A DNA stretch of 64,000 nucleotides, taken from positions 9,956,539 to 10,020,538 of the forward strand of contig NC_087070.1 in the NCBI RefSeq assembly GCF_963678635.1. Reading direction: 5' to 3'. The stretch's first letter is position 1. Each line of letters begins with the position of its first letter. Positions 43,400-54,924 of this stretch are shown piece after piece. The DNA comes from Symsagittifera roscoffensis (Eukaryota > Xenacoelomorpha > Acoela > Convolutidae). The notes under the pieces are model-generated. The model was not told the DNA's origin. It saw only the letters and a list, made by a program, of their open reading frames with translations, and did not search any database. A program made the translations under genes and the position numbers.

Positions 43400-44990
43400 A
43401 GACTTATAATTCCGAAAGTACTTGAAATACTTCAATGATTTTTTGATACTATGATACCATAGCCAAGATCCAATGTTTAAGCAAGTAAAAAGAAACTTTT
43501 GTTTTGAAAAAGCTCGTTATTGGTCCTCCAACTTAATAGGTTTTTAGATGACATCTAACTCAAGTTTTATTTATTAAATCTGTTTTTTTTATTCAAAGGA
43601 TTTTTTATTCAAAGGATGCAAAAAAATAGGTTTTTGATGACATCTAACTCAAGTTTTATTTATTAAAATCTATTTTTTTTTATTCAAAGGATAAACATAC
43701 TCAAATTTTTACTACTGCTTCTTTTACTCATACTGGATTACTGTGTACCAACAAAAATCATTTACTCTTATCAAACAACATTACTGACAATGGTTTTCCT
43801 CCTAGAAGCTAGTTCAATAGTCTCTGCTTATAATATGTTGAGTTACAGAACAAAAAAAATCAATGGATCTTTCTTTGCGGCACCTGCTTTGTCTTTTAAC
43901 CACAAAGATAAACTTAAAAATGTAAACTATCTGCTTCAAAACAAGCATTGAAAGCTCAACCGAACGAAGGATGTAGTATTATGGCATGATGTCAGAAACA
44001 ACTCAATAACGCCACACAAGAGCAACAACAACATCGGTCTGACAACAGAAGAACTAAATCAGATGTTGCTAACTAATAAAGACAAAATAAATTCCATTAT
44101 CTACTGTCAACGAATATCTACTACCAACATTTTCAAGTCACTTATCAAAGCAAAAATATTGGTTATTGTATGGACCAAAAGTAAAAACGTGAAAAGCAAG
44201 CTCCTTTCCATTCCACTCCCAACATTGAAGTTTCTGCTTGAAAGAAAAAAAAACTGAATTTTTTCGGAAGCAATTTATTTTCATGGCGAATATACAGAAT
44301 TTAAAAAATCTAAAAATCAAATGATCAACCATAGCCTGAGAAATTCTGCAAATTTTACGTGCATAAAACTCTAAACTAAAACAAAGAAACATGGTTTGTT
44401 GGGGATAAAGCAAAAAAGCTTTCAGGCCTAGTCTTCAAGCCCAGACAGAATAAACCCTTAATGAAGGAAAGGAAAAAAATCAAGAAAAGAAAGTCGTCAA
44501 AAAATCAAGCCATCGAAAAAAGAAAGGGAATGAAAGAAAAGACAAGCTTCGAAAAAAGAATAAACAACAAAAGCATTAAAGATGGCAGAAGAACCTGTAT
44601 TGCTACAGGTGGTTGTGTGTCTATAGTTTTCGAAACTAATTTCAGTGTTTTTTAGGGCTCCCAGAAGAAAGAGAAAGACGAGTGGATCACCATTTTTTTT
44701 CTTTATGTCTCATTTTTTATATTAATTTTGTTCTTTGTTTATGTTTGGCAGCTATGATGAAAAAAAAAATCTTTCAAAGAAATCTCAAGTCGAAATAAAC
44801 ATAACACTAAATAGCAAAAAATATATATAATTTTCTTCAATTATCTCAAACTAAAACTAACATCTTCAATGCAATCAACTTTCATAATGTTGAGAAGTCA
44901 AACAAAATGTGTTTTTTTCCAATTCCGTTTTTTTTACTTTTCTTGTTTTTTTTTTTAAGAATTGTCCCATCATTTAATCTTTGCTTCTTT
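43400..44990 (+). repeat. 1.8-kb repeat unit A
   Basis: Starts with an AAGTACTTGAAATA..TTTTTTGATA.T block. It contains the exon-like segment CTGGATTACTGTGTACCAAC (~43,733), then the ORF segment with VVLWHDVRNNSITPHKSNNN (interrupted by a TGA near 43,949), and a 3' part with TTTGGCAGCTATGATG (~44,745) and a TAACACTAAATAGC end block. Compared with the other units it carries an extra internal duplication of a TTTATTCAAAGGAT phrase at 43,590-43,690. A short 64-codon frame at 44,461-44,655 is Lys-rich. Confidence 0.85.
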
Positions 44991-45029
44991 AGTTGCTGGT
45001 TTGTTTGTCTGTCAATTTTTTTTCTCATA

Positions 45030-46860
45030 TTTATAGGACCCATAACTTCAAAAGTACTTGAAATATTTTAAATTTTTTTTGATATTTTGTTACCCTAGTC
45101 AAGATCCAATTTTTAAGCAATCAAGAAGAAAAATTTGTTTTGAAAAAGCTCGTTATTGGTCTTCCAACTTGCAAAAAAATAGGTTTTTGATGACATCTAA
45201 CTCAAGTTTTAATCATTAAACTATTTTTTTTTAATTCAAAGGAAACATACTCAAATGTTTACTTTGAAATAGTTTGAACAAAACTCATATATTAGGAACA
45301 ACTTTAGAGGTCTCCAAAATTGTAGCAAAGTAGACAGTTTTCAAAAAACGCCTTTTATCAAATTTATAACTCCAAAAGTACTTGAAATATTTTAATAATT
45401 TTTTGATATTTTGTTACCATAGCCAAGATCCAATGTTTCAGCAAGTATGAAGAAAGTTTCAACTTTAAAAAAGCTCGTTATAAGTCCTCCAATTTGTAAA
45501 AAGTAATAATAAGAATAAAAAACAGTTTTTTGTTACAGGAATACTGCTACTGGATTACTGTGTATCAACAAAAATCATTTACTCTTATCAAACAACCTTA
45601 CTGACAATGGTTTTCCTCCTAGGAGCTAGTTCATTACTCTCTGCTCATAATATGTTGAGTTACAGAAAAAAAAAAATCAATGGATCTTTCTTTGCGGCAC
45701 CTGCTTTGTCTTTTAACCACAAAGATAAACTTAAAAATGTAAACTATCTGCTTCAAAACAAGCATTGAAAGCTCAACCGAACGAAGGATGTAGTATTATG
45801 GCATGATGTCAGAAACAACTCAATAACTCCACATAAGAGCAACAACAACATCGGTCTGACAACAGAAGAACTAAATCAGATGTTGCTAACTAATAAAGAC
45901 AAAATAAATTCCATTATCTACTGTCAACGAATATCTACTACCAACATTTTCAAGTCACTTATCAAAGCAAAAATACTGGTTATTGTATGGACCAAAAGTA
46001 ATAGTATGGACCAAAAGTAAAAACGTGAAAAGCAAGCTCCTTTCCATTCCACTCCCAACATTGAAGTTTCTGCTTGAAAGAAAAAAAAACTGAATTTTTT
46101 CGGAAGCAATTTATTTTCATGGCGAATATACAGAATTTAAAAAATCTAAAAATCAAATGATCAACCATAGCCTGAAAAATTCTGCAAATTTTACGTGCAT
46201 AAAACTCTAAACTAAAACAAAGAAACATGGTTTGTTGGGGATAAAGCAAAAAAGCTTTCAGGCCTAGTCTTCAAGCCCAGACAGAATAAACCCTTAATGA
46301 AGGAAAGGAAAAAAAAATCAAGGAAAGAAAGTCGTCAAAAAATCAAGCCATCGAAAAAAGAAAGGGAATGAAAGAAAAGACAAGCTTCGAAAAAAGAATA
46401 AACAACAAAAGCATTAAAGATGGCAGAAGAACCTGTATTGCTACAGGTGGTTGTATGTCTATAGTTTTCGAAACTAATTTCAGTGTTTTTTAGGGCTCCC
46501 AGAAGGAAGAGAAAGACGAGTGGATCACCATTTTTTTTTCTTTATGTCTCATTTTTTATATTAATTTTGTTCTTTGTTTATGTTTGGCAGCTATGATGAA
46601 AAAAATGACTTTCAAAGAAATCTTAAGTCGAAATAAACATAACACTAAATAGCAAAAAATATATATAATTTTCTCCAATTATCTCAAACTTAAACTAGCA
46701 TCTTCAATGCAATCAACTTTCATAATGTTGAGAAGTCAAACAAAATGTGTTTTTTTCCATTTCCGTTTCTTCTTACTTTTCTTGTTTTTTTTCTAAGAAT
46801 TGTCCATCATTTAATCTTTGCTTTTTTAGGTGCTGGTTTGTTTGTCTGTCGATTTTTTTT
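45030..46860 (+). repeat. 1.8-kb repeat unit B
   Basis: Near-identical to unit A over the exon-like part and 3' part. The exon-like part begins after a splice-acceptor-like TTTTTTGTTACAG at ~45,526-45,538 and encodes a hydrophobic segment (TLLTMVFLLGASSLLSA), then SFNHKDKLKNVNYLLQ before a TGA. Units B and C are offset by about 1,840 bp. Confidence 0.85.
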
Positions 46861-46869
46861 CATATTTAT

Positions 46870-48298
46870 AGGACCCATAACTCCAAAAGTACTTGAAATA
46901 TTGTAATTTTTTTTTGATATTTTGTTACCCTAGTCAAGATCCAATTTTTAAGCAAGCAAGAAGAAAAATTTGTTTTGAAAAAGCTCGTTATTGGTCTTCC
47001 AACTTGCAAAAAAATAGGTTTTTGATGACATCTAACTCAACTTTTATTCATTAAACTAATTTTTTTTTTTAATTCAAAGGAAACATACTCAAATGTTTAC
47101 TTTGAAATAGTTTGAACAAAACTCATATATTAGGAACAACTTTAGAGGTCTCCAAAATTGTAGCAAAGTAGACAGTTTTCAAAAAACGCCCTTTTCAAAT
47201 TTATAACTCCAAAAGCACTTGAAATATTTTAATAATTTTTTGATATTTTGTTACCATAGCCAAGATCCAATGTTTCAGCAAGTATGAAGAAAGTTTCAAC
47301 TTTAAAAAAGCTCGTTATAAGTCCTCCAATTTGTAAAAAGTAATAATAAGAATAAAAAACAGTTTTTTATTACAGGAGTACTGCTACTGGATTACTGTGT
47401 ATCAACAAAAATCATTTACTCTTATCAAACAACATTACTGACAATTTTAGGAGCTAGTTCATTACTTTCTGCTCATAATATGTTGAGTTACAGAAAAAAA
47501 AATTCAATGGACCTTTCTTTGCGGCGCCTAGTTTGTCTTTTAACCACAAAGATAAACTTAAAAACGTAAACTATCTGCTTCAAAACAATCATGGAAAACT
47601 TATCCGAACGAAGGATGTAGTATTATGGCATGATGTCAGAAACAACTCAATAACTCCACACAAGAGCAACAACAACATCGGTCTAACAACAGAAGAACTA
47701 AATCAGATGTTGCTAACTCATAAAGACAAAGTAAATTCCATTATCTACTGTCAACGAATATCTACTTCCAACATTTTCAAGTCACTTCTCAAAGCAAAAA
47801 TACTGTTTATTGACGCTGAAAAAAAATTTTTTTTTCGCGCAGAAACAACAAAAATTCGTTTGTTTCCAATTTCAACAAATCCACCCGTGCAAGAAATTGC
47901 AATCAAAACTTATGTTGATTGTATGGATCAAAAGTATTAACGTGAAAAGCAAGCTACTTTCCATTCCACTCCCAACATTCGAGTTTCTGCTTGAAAGAAA
48001 AAAATTGAATTTTTTCGGAAGCAATTTATTTTCATGGCGAATATACAAAATTTAAAAAGTCTAAAAATCAAATGATCAACCATAGCCTGAAAAATTCTGC
48101 AAATTTTACGTGCATAAAACTCTTAACTAAAAAAGTGAAACATGGTTTGTTGGGGATAAAGCAAAAGAGCTTTCAGGTCTAGTCAAGCCCATAAAGAATA
48201 AACCCTCAATCAAGGAAAGGAAAAAAGTCAAGGAAAAAAAGTCGTCAAAAAAAACAAGCCATCGAAAAAAGAAAGGGAAAGAAAGAAAAGACACGCTG
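46870..48298 (+). repeat. 1.8-kb repeat unit C (3' part replaced by the SET segment)
   Basis: Same order as unit B up to ~48,298 (GAAAGAAAAGACACGC). There the sequence departs from units A and B and the SET-domain segment begins. The usual 3' part of the unit (TTCTGTTCTTTGTTTATGTT) resumes at ~50,531. An A-run indel changes frame just before the 47.53-kb ORF. Confidence 0.85.
47533..47940 (+). CDS. longest copy of the repeat-unit ORF (about 135 aa), family unknown
   Basis: Open frame to TAA 47,938-47,940 with no ATG at its left end (TTG there), so it is probably an internal exon. Notable segments are VVLWHDVRNNSI, TTEELNQMLLTHKDKVNS, IIYCQRISTSNIFKSLL and ILFIDAEKKFFF. The alternating hydrophobic pattern suggests a small alpha/beta domain. 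The same protein is encoded, with stops or shifts, in units A, B and D, and divergence between them is low. Adjacent 5' sequence in the units encodes a hydrophobic stretch after a splice-acceptor-like site. I cannot name the family. Confidence 0.45.
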   Translation: MSFNHKDKLKNVNYLLQNNHGKLIRTKDVVLWHDVRNNSITPHKSNNNIGLTTEELNQMLLTHKDKVNSIIYCQRISTSNIFKSLLKAKILFIDAEKKFFFRAETTKIRLFPISTNPPVQEIAIKTYVDCMDQKY

Positions 48299-48609
48299 TT
48301 TGATGTCTAATCACAATTCTGAGCTGCCTTTCTAATACCTGCATTTTTAATACCGCATTTTTTGACCATTTTGAAGGCTCATAACTTTGCAAAAATTATC
48401 CCCAAAAAAACAAAACTTCAACCAAAGAAGTTCAGCATAGATCACTACAAAAATAATCAATTCAGTTGGCCGAAAAGTTTTTTGTTTTTCTAGAGAGAAT
48501 TGAAATTTCGAATTGAACCGAAACATGAATCAAACAAAAATTGATGTCAAAAATCTCAGACAGAAACTTAAAGAGCCACACTTGAAATAACGGCGCGGAA
48601 GTCTATCTA

Positions 48610-49125
48610 CAAAGATGACTTAACAAAAATTTACGTGGGAGATGCCGGACACAAGGGGATGGGTCTTTTTGCACGTAGGAGAATTAAGGAGGGAGAGTTT
48701 GTTTGCACGTAATGGGGGAAGTTTGTAGCCAGAAAAGAGTATAACAAGCTGAAAGAAGCAGCGAAAACGACTACTGTTTCACGGACAGAAAAGTAGTTTT
48801 GATTGACAGAAGAAACCCTGACAACAGTGGATTGGCAAGATTCATGAATGACAACCATTCAGATACAAATCTTACCGTGAGGTGGCTTTTCCACAATGCT
48901 AGAAGCCACGTAGTTTTCAAGGCGTGTAGGCAAAATGAAGAGAACGAAGAACTGGAGTATAATTATGGCGACGAGATGGCTCCCTGGAGAAACAGTAAGA
49001 CTTGTACAAAGACTCGAGGAAACGGTGACAGCGAGAGCGAAGAAGAATCTCCATTAACGCTAAAAGCTTTAGCGCTCAGCAGGAAAAATGCACAGAAGAA
49101 AGGAAACATGCCAGCGCATCCCAAA
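48610..49125 (+). pseudogene. SET-domain protein remnant
   Basis: The first part (48,616-48,710) reads GHKGMGLFARRRIKEGEFV, the classic start of a SET domain. It is ended by TAA 48,710-48,712, with another stop at 48,794-48,796. The second part, in another frame from ~48,780, has SGLARFMNDNHSDTNL, HVVFKA and ELEYNYGDEMAPWR, matching the SET core (R-F-x-N-D/H) and its E-L-x-Y-x-Y-G catalytic end. SET proteins are lysine methyltransferases. Stops and a frame change make this copy dead. An acidic Ser/Glu-rich tail follows. Confidence 0.75.
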
Positions 49126-49405
49126 GTTTAGAAAGCCTGGTTTCGGAGACGAGTCAAATGAGCAAGAAATGGTATCGGAAGGAGATGAAGCAAGATTACC
49201 GCCACCCTTGACTAAAAAAACCAACACTGAGCTGAGCCTCGCAACCAGCTTCGGGTTTACGAATGAAGCAGAAGAAAGTACTGATGAAGAGCTAGAAGAG
49301 GAAGAAAACAAAATAGAAGAGGAAGAAGCCGAGGGAAAGCCCCTCTACCTGACGAAAAAATTCAAGACTGTCGATCAGATACCACTAAAGAGCCAAAAAC
49401 AGTAG
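49088..49405 (+). pseudogene. acidic linker following the SET remnant
   Basis: This ATG-started 105-codon frame overlaps the end of the SET frame. It is rich in Glu (EELEEEENKIEEEEAEG) and ends LYLTKKFKTVDQIPLKSQ. It is probably the low-complexity linker of the same original protein, now in a shifted frame. A Ser-rich minus-strand frame here is only its mirror. Confidence 0.4.
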
Positions 49406-49440
49406 GAAATAATTCCAAAAACATCAAAACAATTCACTTT

Positions 49441-49679
49441 ACACGAAAAGCAAAGAATGGCACTGCCATTCTTGTGAACTTCCATTGTCGTGCCCCGAGG
49501 AGATAAAGCCTCATAGGTTTTCCTGTGAACATGCAAAAAGAGACTTTCCGCAGAACGAATTCTCTTTCGAGATGACTGGAAAAATCCAGTATTTAATTTG
49601 CATGGCATGTTACGCCATTTGCTGTAAATCCCAATTCCCGGCATTGAAGAACACATTATGGAGGAGAAAGGTGGGATGA
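49441..49679 (+). pseudogene. Cys/His-rich (zinc-binding-like) segment
   Basis: The frame contains WHCHSCELPLSC, PHRFSCEHA and YLICMACYAICC, giving C-x2-C, H-x4-C-x2-H and C-x2-C pairs within ~60 residues. It continues to FPALKNTLWRR. This fits a small zinc-finger module between the SET-like and recombinase-like parts. The exact class is unknown. Confidence 0.4.
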
Positions 49680-50308
49680 GTAGTGAGGATTGGTGCCCAT
49701 TAGAGTACCCCCGAGAACAAAGCCACGGGAAAAATCTACAAACCAACTCCGCCAGAAGGATCAAAAAGAATATGTTGTAGCCGTCACTGAAGGTATTTCA
49801 AGTTTTGAGGGGCAAAAAGGAACTATACTCCTACCAGATATGCCATCAACGCAATTTCAGCCGAGACCATTTGCGCCGTCACCATGCAGGAGCACCAGTT
49901 CCGTCGACTAGAACTGAACGTTATTCAGAAAAAAACGTTACTACAGATTAGGAACGCTGTGAACTTAACGAATGAAAAACGATACGTTTGCTCATTACCA
50001 GACTGTCTCCACGAACATAGACAAAACCGGACAATACTAAGAACCTTGGCGGATGTATCCGTGATACTTTAGAAATTGAATCCACTCTGTGTACAACTGA
50101 AAGAAATAGAAAAAGAAGACATGGTCAGAGGGCCCATCAATTTCGACAGTAGCCTGCGAGAGTTAAAAGGCCAGAACTGCATGAGTTCAAAGAGAATGAA
50201 GGCTCAATTTTTACTCCAGAGAACATAACAATAACAAAATTGCAGCGAATCCGGGAATGCCTCGTACTGAGTGAAAGAATTAAAGTTATAAGCTAACTAG
50301 CAGTTTGG

Positions 50309-50530
50309 GTGCACTCGTGCAAAGACAAAGCAAGACCAATCAAAACTGCTAAGGCTGAACAAAATCTCATGACTGATCTGCAGAAATTTGCAGAGTTTCT
50401 ATTTGTTAAATACGGCCGCAATCAACAAGTTGTTGAGTTCGACATATTGTTACAAGAGATTAGAGATCACAGAAACCTACTGCAAAAGGAAGGAAACATC
50501 TATACAACTACGCCGAGGGAAACTCATTTT
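50309..50530 (+). pseudogene. possible recombinase core-binding (N-terminal) segment
   Basis: The frame reads KTAKAEQNLMTDLQKFAEFL, GRNQQVVEFDILLQEI and HRNLLQKEG, an all-helical pattern like the SAM-like core-binding domain of tyrosine recombinases. It breaks off where the 1.8-kb repeat unit D starts (~50,531). The assignment depends on the C-terminal piece found on the other side of unit D. Confidence 0.3.
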
Positions 50531-53168
50531 TTTTACTTCTGTTCTTTGTTTATGTTTGGCAGCTATGATGAAAAAAATGACTTTCAAAGAAATCTTAAGT
50601 CGAAACAAACATAACACTAAATAGCAAAAAAGTTAGAATTTTCTTCAATTATTTCAAATTAAAACTAACATCTTCGATGCAATCAACTTTCTGCTGAGAA
50701 GTCAAACAAAATGTGTTTTTTTTCCAATTCCGTTTCTTCTTACTTTTCTTGTTTTTTTTTCTAAGAATTGTCCCATCATTTAATCTTTGCTTCTGGTTTG
50801 TTTGTCTGTAGCTGGTTTGTTTGTCTGTCATTTTTTTTCACATTTATAGGACCCATAACTCCAAAAGTACTTGAAATATTTTAAATTTTTTTGATATTTT
50901 GTTACCAATGTCAAGATCCAATGTTTAAGCAAGCAAGAAGAAAATTTTGTTTTGAAAAAGCTCGTTATTGGTATTCCAACTTGCAAAAAAAAATAGATTT
51001 TAGATGACATCTAATTCAAGTTTTATTCATTAAACTAATTTTTTTTTATTCAAAGGAAACACATACTCAAATGTTAACTTTGAAATACTTTGAACAAAAC
51101 TCATATATTAGGAACAGTTTTTCTTCGTTTGTTGACATAATTTGATGGTCAATTTTCTGTTTCTTTGGTTTTGTTCTTCTAGGATCCATCCCATCGTTTC
51201 ATCTTTGCTTAATGCTGTAAATTTTTCCATTGTTTTCATAGTTTTCTTGTTTGTTTTGATCGTCTAGGACTTGTTCAATCAACAATTGTTTAATTTACTT
51301 GATGGTCCATATTGTTTGCCTTGCGTTTTGTTCTTCTAGGATTCATCCCATTGATTGGATTTTGCTTAATGTTATCACTTTGCTTAGTCTTTAGATAGTT
51401 TTTTTGTTTGTTTTGTTCTGTTCTTCTGGACTAGTTCAAAAAAAATATTGTTTTTTCGCTAGATGATGGCATGATTCTTCTTAGTTTTTGTTATACATTG
51501 ATTGCTGACATTTGTTCCTTTTTGTTTGTTGTGTTCTAGGATTCGTTTCATTGATTACTTTATTGACTTGTTAAGTTTTTGTTGTGTTTAGTTTAATGAT
51601 TTTTTGATACTATGATACCATAGCCAAGATCCAATGTTTAAGCAAGTCAGAAGAAACTTTAGTTTTGGAAAAGCTCGTTAATGGTCCTCCAACTTGCAAA
51701 AAAAATAGGTTTTTGATGACATCTAACTCAAGTTTTATTTATTAAATCTAATTTTTTTATTCAAAGGATATACATACTCAAATGTTAACTTTGAAATAGT
51801 TTGAACAAAACTCATATATTAGGAACAGTTTTTCTTCGTTTGTTGACATAATTTGACAGTCAATTTTCTGTTTCTTTGATTTTGTTTTTATAGGATCCAT
51901 CCCATCGTTTCATCTTTGCTTAATGCTGTAAATTTTTCCATTGTTTTCATAGTTTTCTTGTTTGTTTTGATCGTCTAGGACTTGTTCAATCAACAATTGT
52001 TTGTTTTACTTGATGGTCCATATTGTTTGCCTTGCGTTTTGTTCTTCTAGGATTCATCCCATTGATTGAATTTTGCTTAATGTTATCACTTTGCTTAGTC
52101 TTTTGATAGTTTTTTGTTTGTTTTGTTCTTCTGGACTTGTTCAAAAAATATTGTTTTTTTTTCGCTTGATGATGGCATGATTCTTCTTAGTTTTTGTTAT
52201 ATATTGATTGCTTACATTTGTTCCTTTTTGTTTGTTGTGTTCTAGGATTCGTTTCATTGATTACTTTATTGACTTGTGTAGTTTTTGTTGTGTTTAGTTT
52301 AATAATTTTTTGATATTTTGTTATAGTCAAGATCCAATGTGTAAGCAAGTATGAAGAAAGTTTTAATTTTAAAAAAGCTCGTTATTAGCCATCCAATTTG
52401 CGAAAAGTAATAATTAGAATAATAATAAGTTTTTGGTTACAGGAATACTGCAACTGGATTACTGTGTACCAACAAAAATCATTTACTCTTATCAAACAAC
52501 ATTACTGACAATGGTTTTCCTCCTAGGAGCTAGTTCACTACTCTCTGCTTATAATACGTTGAGTTACAGAACAAAAAAAAATTTCAATGAATCCTTCTTT
52601 GCGGCGCCTGGTTTGTCTTTTAACCACAAAGATAAACTTAAAAATGTAAACTATCTTTTCAAAACACGCATGGAAAGCTCAACCGAAAGAAGGATGTAGT
52701 AATATGGCATGATGTCAGAAACAACTCAATAACTCCACACAAGGCCAACAACAACATCGGTCTGAAAGCAGAAGAACTATATTAGATGTTGCTAACTCAT
52801 AAAGACAAGTAAATTCCATTATCTACTGTCAACGAATACTACTACCAACATTTTCAAGTCACTTATCATGGCAAAAAGACTGGTTATTGACGCTTAAAAA
52901 AAAACTTTTTTTCGCACAGAAACCGAAGAAATTCGATTGTTTCCAGCTTCAACAAATCCACCCGTGCAAAAAATTGGAATCAAAACTTAGGTTGATTGTA
53001 TGGACCAAAAGTAATAAGCTGAAAAGCAAGCTCTTTTCCATTCCGCTCCCAACATTTGAGTTTCTGCTTAAATAAAAAAATTGAATTTCTTCGGAAGCAA
53101 TTTATTTGCATGGCGAATATACAAAATTTAAAAAATCTAAAAATCAAATGATCAACCATAGCCTGAAG
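50531..53168 (+). repeat. 1.8-kb repeat unit D, enlarged by an internal ~718-bp duplication
   Basis: It begins with the 3' part of the unit (TGTTCTTTGTTTATGTTTGG), passes through the 5' part, then carries a block duplicated at ~50,890-51,600 and ~51,600-52,315. After that comes the exon-like part from ~52,440 and the ORF segment with several breaks. It stops at ~53,168 (GCCTGAAGTACC), where recombinase-like coding begins. The duplicated block contains T-rich phrases each ending in a TTCTTCTAG|GA-like site. Confidence 0.8.
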
Positions 53169-53249
53169 TACCTGACGACTTGATTCTTCCGACTGGCTTG
53201 TTGTACCACTGGATTCTAGCTTAAGGGAAATACCCAAAGAAGCAGTAGT

Positions 53250-53466
53250 ATCAAGAATGAAGAGCTACTATCGTACAGTGCGAGTGCAATATGACGTTGC
53301 TAACTTCGACGCCAACAGATTCCGCAAGGCACTCGACTCGCACTGGGCGGAAACAGTAGATGACCCGACAGCTATCCGGGCACTTGACCAACAGATGGGT
53401 CATTCACGCGCAGTTGCTGTGCAACATAATAAGTTGCGCAGAATAAAAAGCGCAACAGTGCATTAA
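53250..53466 (+). pseudogene. tyrosine-recombinase-like C-terminal segment
   Basis: The frame from ~53,250 contains FDANRFRKALDSHWAE, then DPTAIRALDQQMGHSRAVAV and QHNKLRRIK. The arrangement R-x2-L...H followed by x2-MGHS-x6-H resembles the C-terminal catalytic half of Crypton/phage-type tyrosine recombinases. The final Tyr is not where I would expect it (QHNK instead of HY), so the enzyme is probably inactive or misread. The frame ends at TAA 53,464-53,466. Confidence 0.45.
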
Positions 53467-53623
53467 CGTTAACTTTGTTGGACAGAGATCTAACACGTTC
53501 AGTTGGCAAAAAGCCGAGGGAACAATTGGAGCTTGAAACTTCAGAAAACCGAGACGATGAGGTCGAAGTCAGCTAGTACGAAGTCAACGATGAGGCGGAA
53601 AAGATCGATGATAGCGACTCATC

Positions 53624-54097
53624 GACTGAAGACAGACAGATAGAACTCCACAAGGAAGAAGAAAATTCGCTGTTTATCAAGAACAGAAAACAGAGAACAA
53701 CGCATAAATACACACTAGACGACGAGGCAAGAAACTATCTCGCGCAAGTTTATTTGAAAAAAAAAACTTGTTTGAAGAGAAGTTTAGCCTGAACAAGAAG
53801 TGAAGTACCTGTATTCAATTTGAAACTAGACCAGGTCAGGGTGATTTTTTTTAGCAAATCAATGACTGAAGACAGACAGATAGAACTCCACAAGGAAGAA
53901 GAAATTTTTCTGTTTATCAAGAACAGGAAACAGAGAACAACACAGAAATACACACTAGACGACGAGGGAAGAAACTATCTCGCGCAAGTTTATTTGAAAA
54001 ACTTGTTTGAAGAGAAGTTTAGCCTGAACAAGAAGTGAAGTACCTGGACTCAATTTGAAACTAGATCAGGTCAGTGTGATTTTCTAGCAAATCAATG
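53624..54097 (+). pseudogene. 240-bp tandem duplication coding a Myb/SANT-like C-terminal end
   Basis: 53,624-53,863 is repeated at 53,864-54,097 with few changes. Each copy encodes DRQIELHKEEE, FIKNRKQRTT and YTLDDEGRNYLAQVYLKNLF, followed by EEKFSLNKK and a stop. The stretch resembles the single Myb/SANT-like helix set at the end of Crypton-like recombinase proteins. The first copy is shifted by an A-run. This places the true C-terminus of the SET-recombinase gene here. Confidence 0.5.
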
Positions 54098-54247
54098 AGT
54101 GGATAAAGGCAGGAGCTCGAACATATTGAACACAAACTCTCGTTCCTTAAAAAACTCTGTTCATTAAAAACTCTGTTAAAACCCTGTCTACTGGTTAAAC
54201 CATTTGTTAAACCATTTTTAAACCGTTGTTATACCGGCAATTCAATT

Positions 54248-54622
54248 TCTTGCGGTATATTTGATTTTGATCACTTAACTTTGTGCCTCCAAAAGACTTA
54301 GTTGTGCTAGGAGGGATATACTTGAAAAGCTCATCATATGCAGTAATTTATTTTCTTGCGGTATATTGATTTTGATTACTTGACTTTGTGCCTCCAAAAC
54401 CTTAGTTGTGCTAGGAGGGGCTTAATTGAGAAGCTCATCATATGCAGTCTTTCATTTTCTTGCAGTATATTGATTTTGATCAATTGACGTTGTGCCTCCA
54501 AAACCTTAGTTGTGCTAGGAGGGGCTTAGTTGAGTGATTGTGTGGGTTGTTTTTGACTTTGCGCCTCCAAAATTCTTAGTTGTGCTAGGAGGGGCTTAGT
54601 TGTCGACAATTCATCTTTTGCA
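54248..54622 (+). repeat. four tandem copies of a ~105-bp unit
   Basis: Each unit has CTTGCGGTATATTGATTTTG, then TTGTGCCTCCAAAA, CTTAGTTGTGCTAGGAGGGG and an AAGCTCATCATATGCAGT-type end. Units start at ~54,248, 54,353, 54,459 and ~54,552 (last partial). GCCTCC and GGAGGG can pair as a hairpin in every unit. Confidence 0.9.
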
Positions 54623-54924
54623 ATTAATTCTTGTTTAACATTTAACAGTTAAAAAAGGAGAGAGCCTTGGCAATGAAAAAAAAATGAGAACTTCAAGTTC
54701 CAAAAAAGAGAAAGCTTTCTCGCAAAAAAGAAAAAAAAGCTTTTTGGGACCGATGATGCCCGCCTCCCGGACGGCAGTCCTGGATAGTCCTGTACAAAAA
54801 CAGGGCGAACTGCGAGGCACCAATAAGTAATCCAACTCGAGTAATTCATTTAAATATGTATAAGTTATATATGTTAAAAATGTTTAATAAAATAAATATG
54901 TTTAAGTTATATATTTCAAATTCA

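Noticed and set aside
39600-43400. Possible CRISPR-like array from regularly spaced repeats
   Set aside because: Units are long, diverged and unequally spaced; this is eukaryotic tandem or dispersed repeat DNA.
49069-49311. Ser-rich minus-strand frame
   Set aside because: Mirror image of the Glu-rich acidic linker on the + strand.
54635-54849. Minus-strand frame with SGRRASSVPK near 54.75 kb
   Set aside because: Short, overlapping frames in two registers and no splice or domain support; a brief GC-richer patch gives the open frames.
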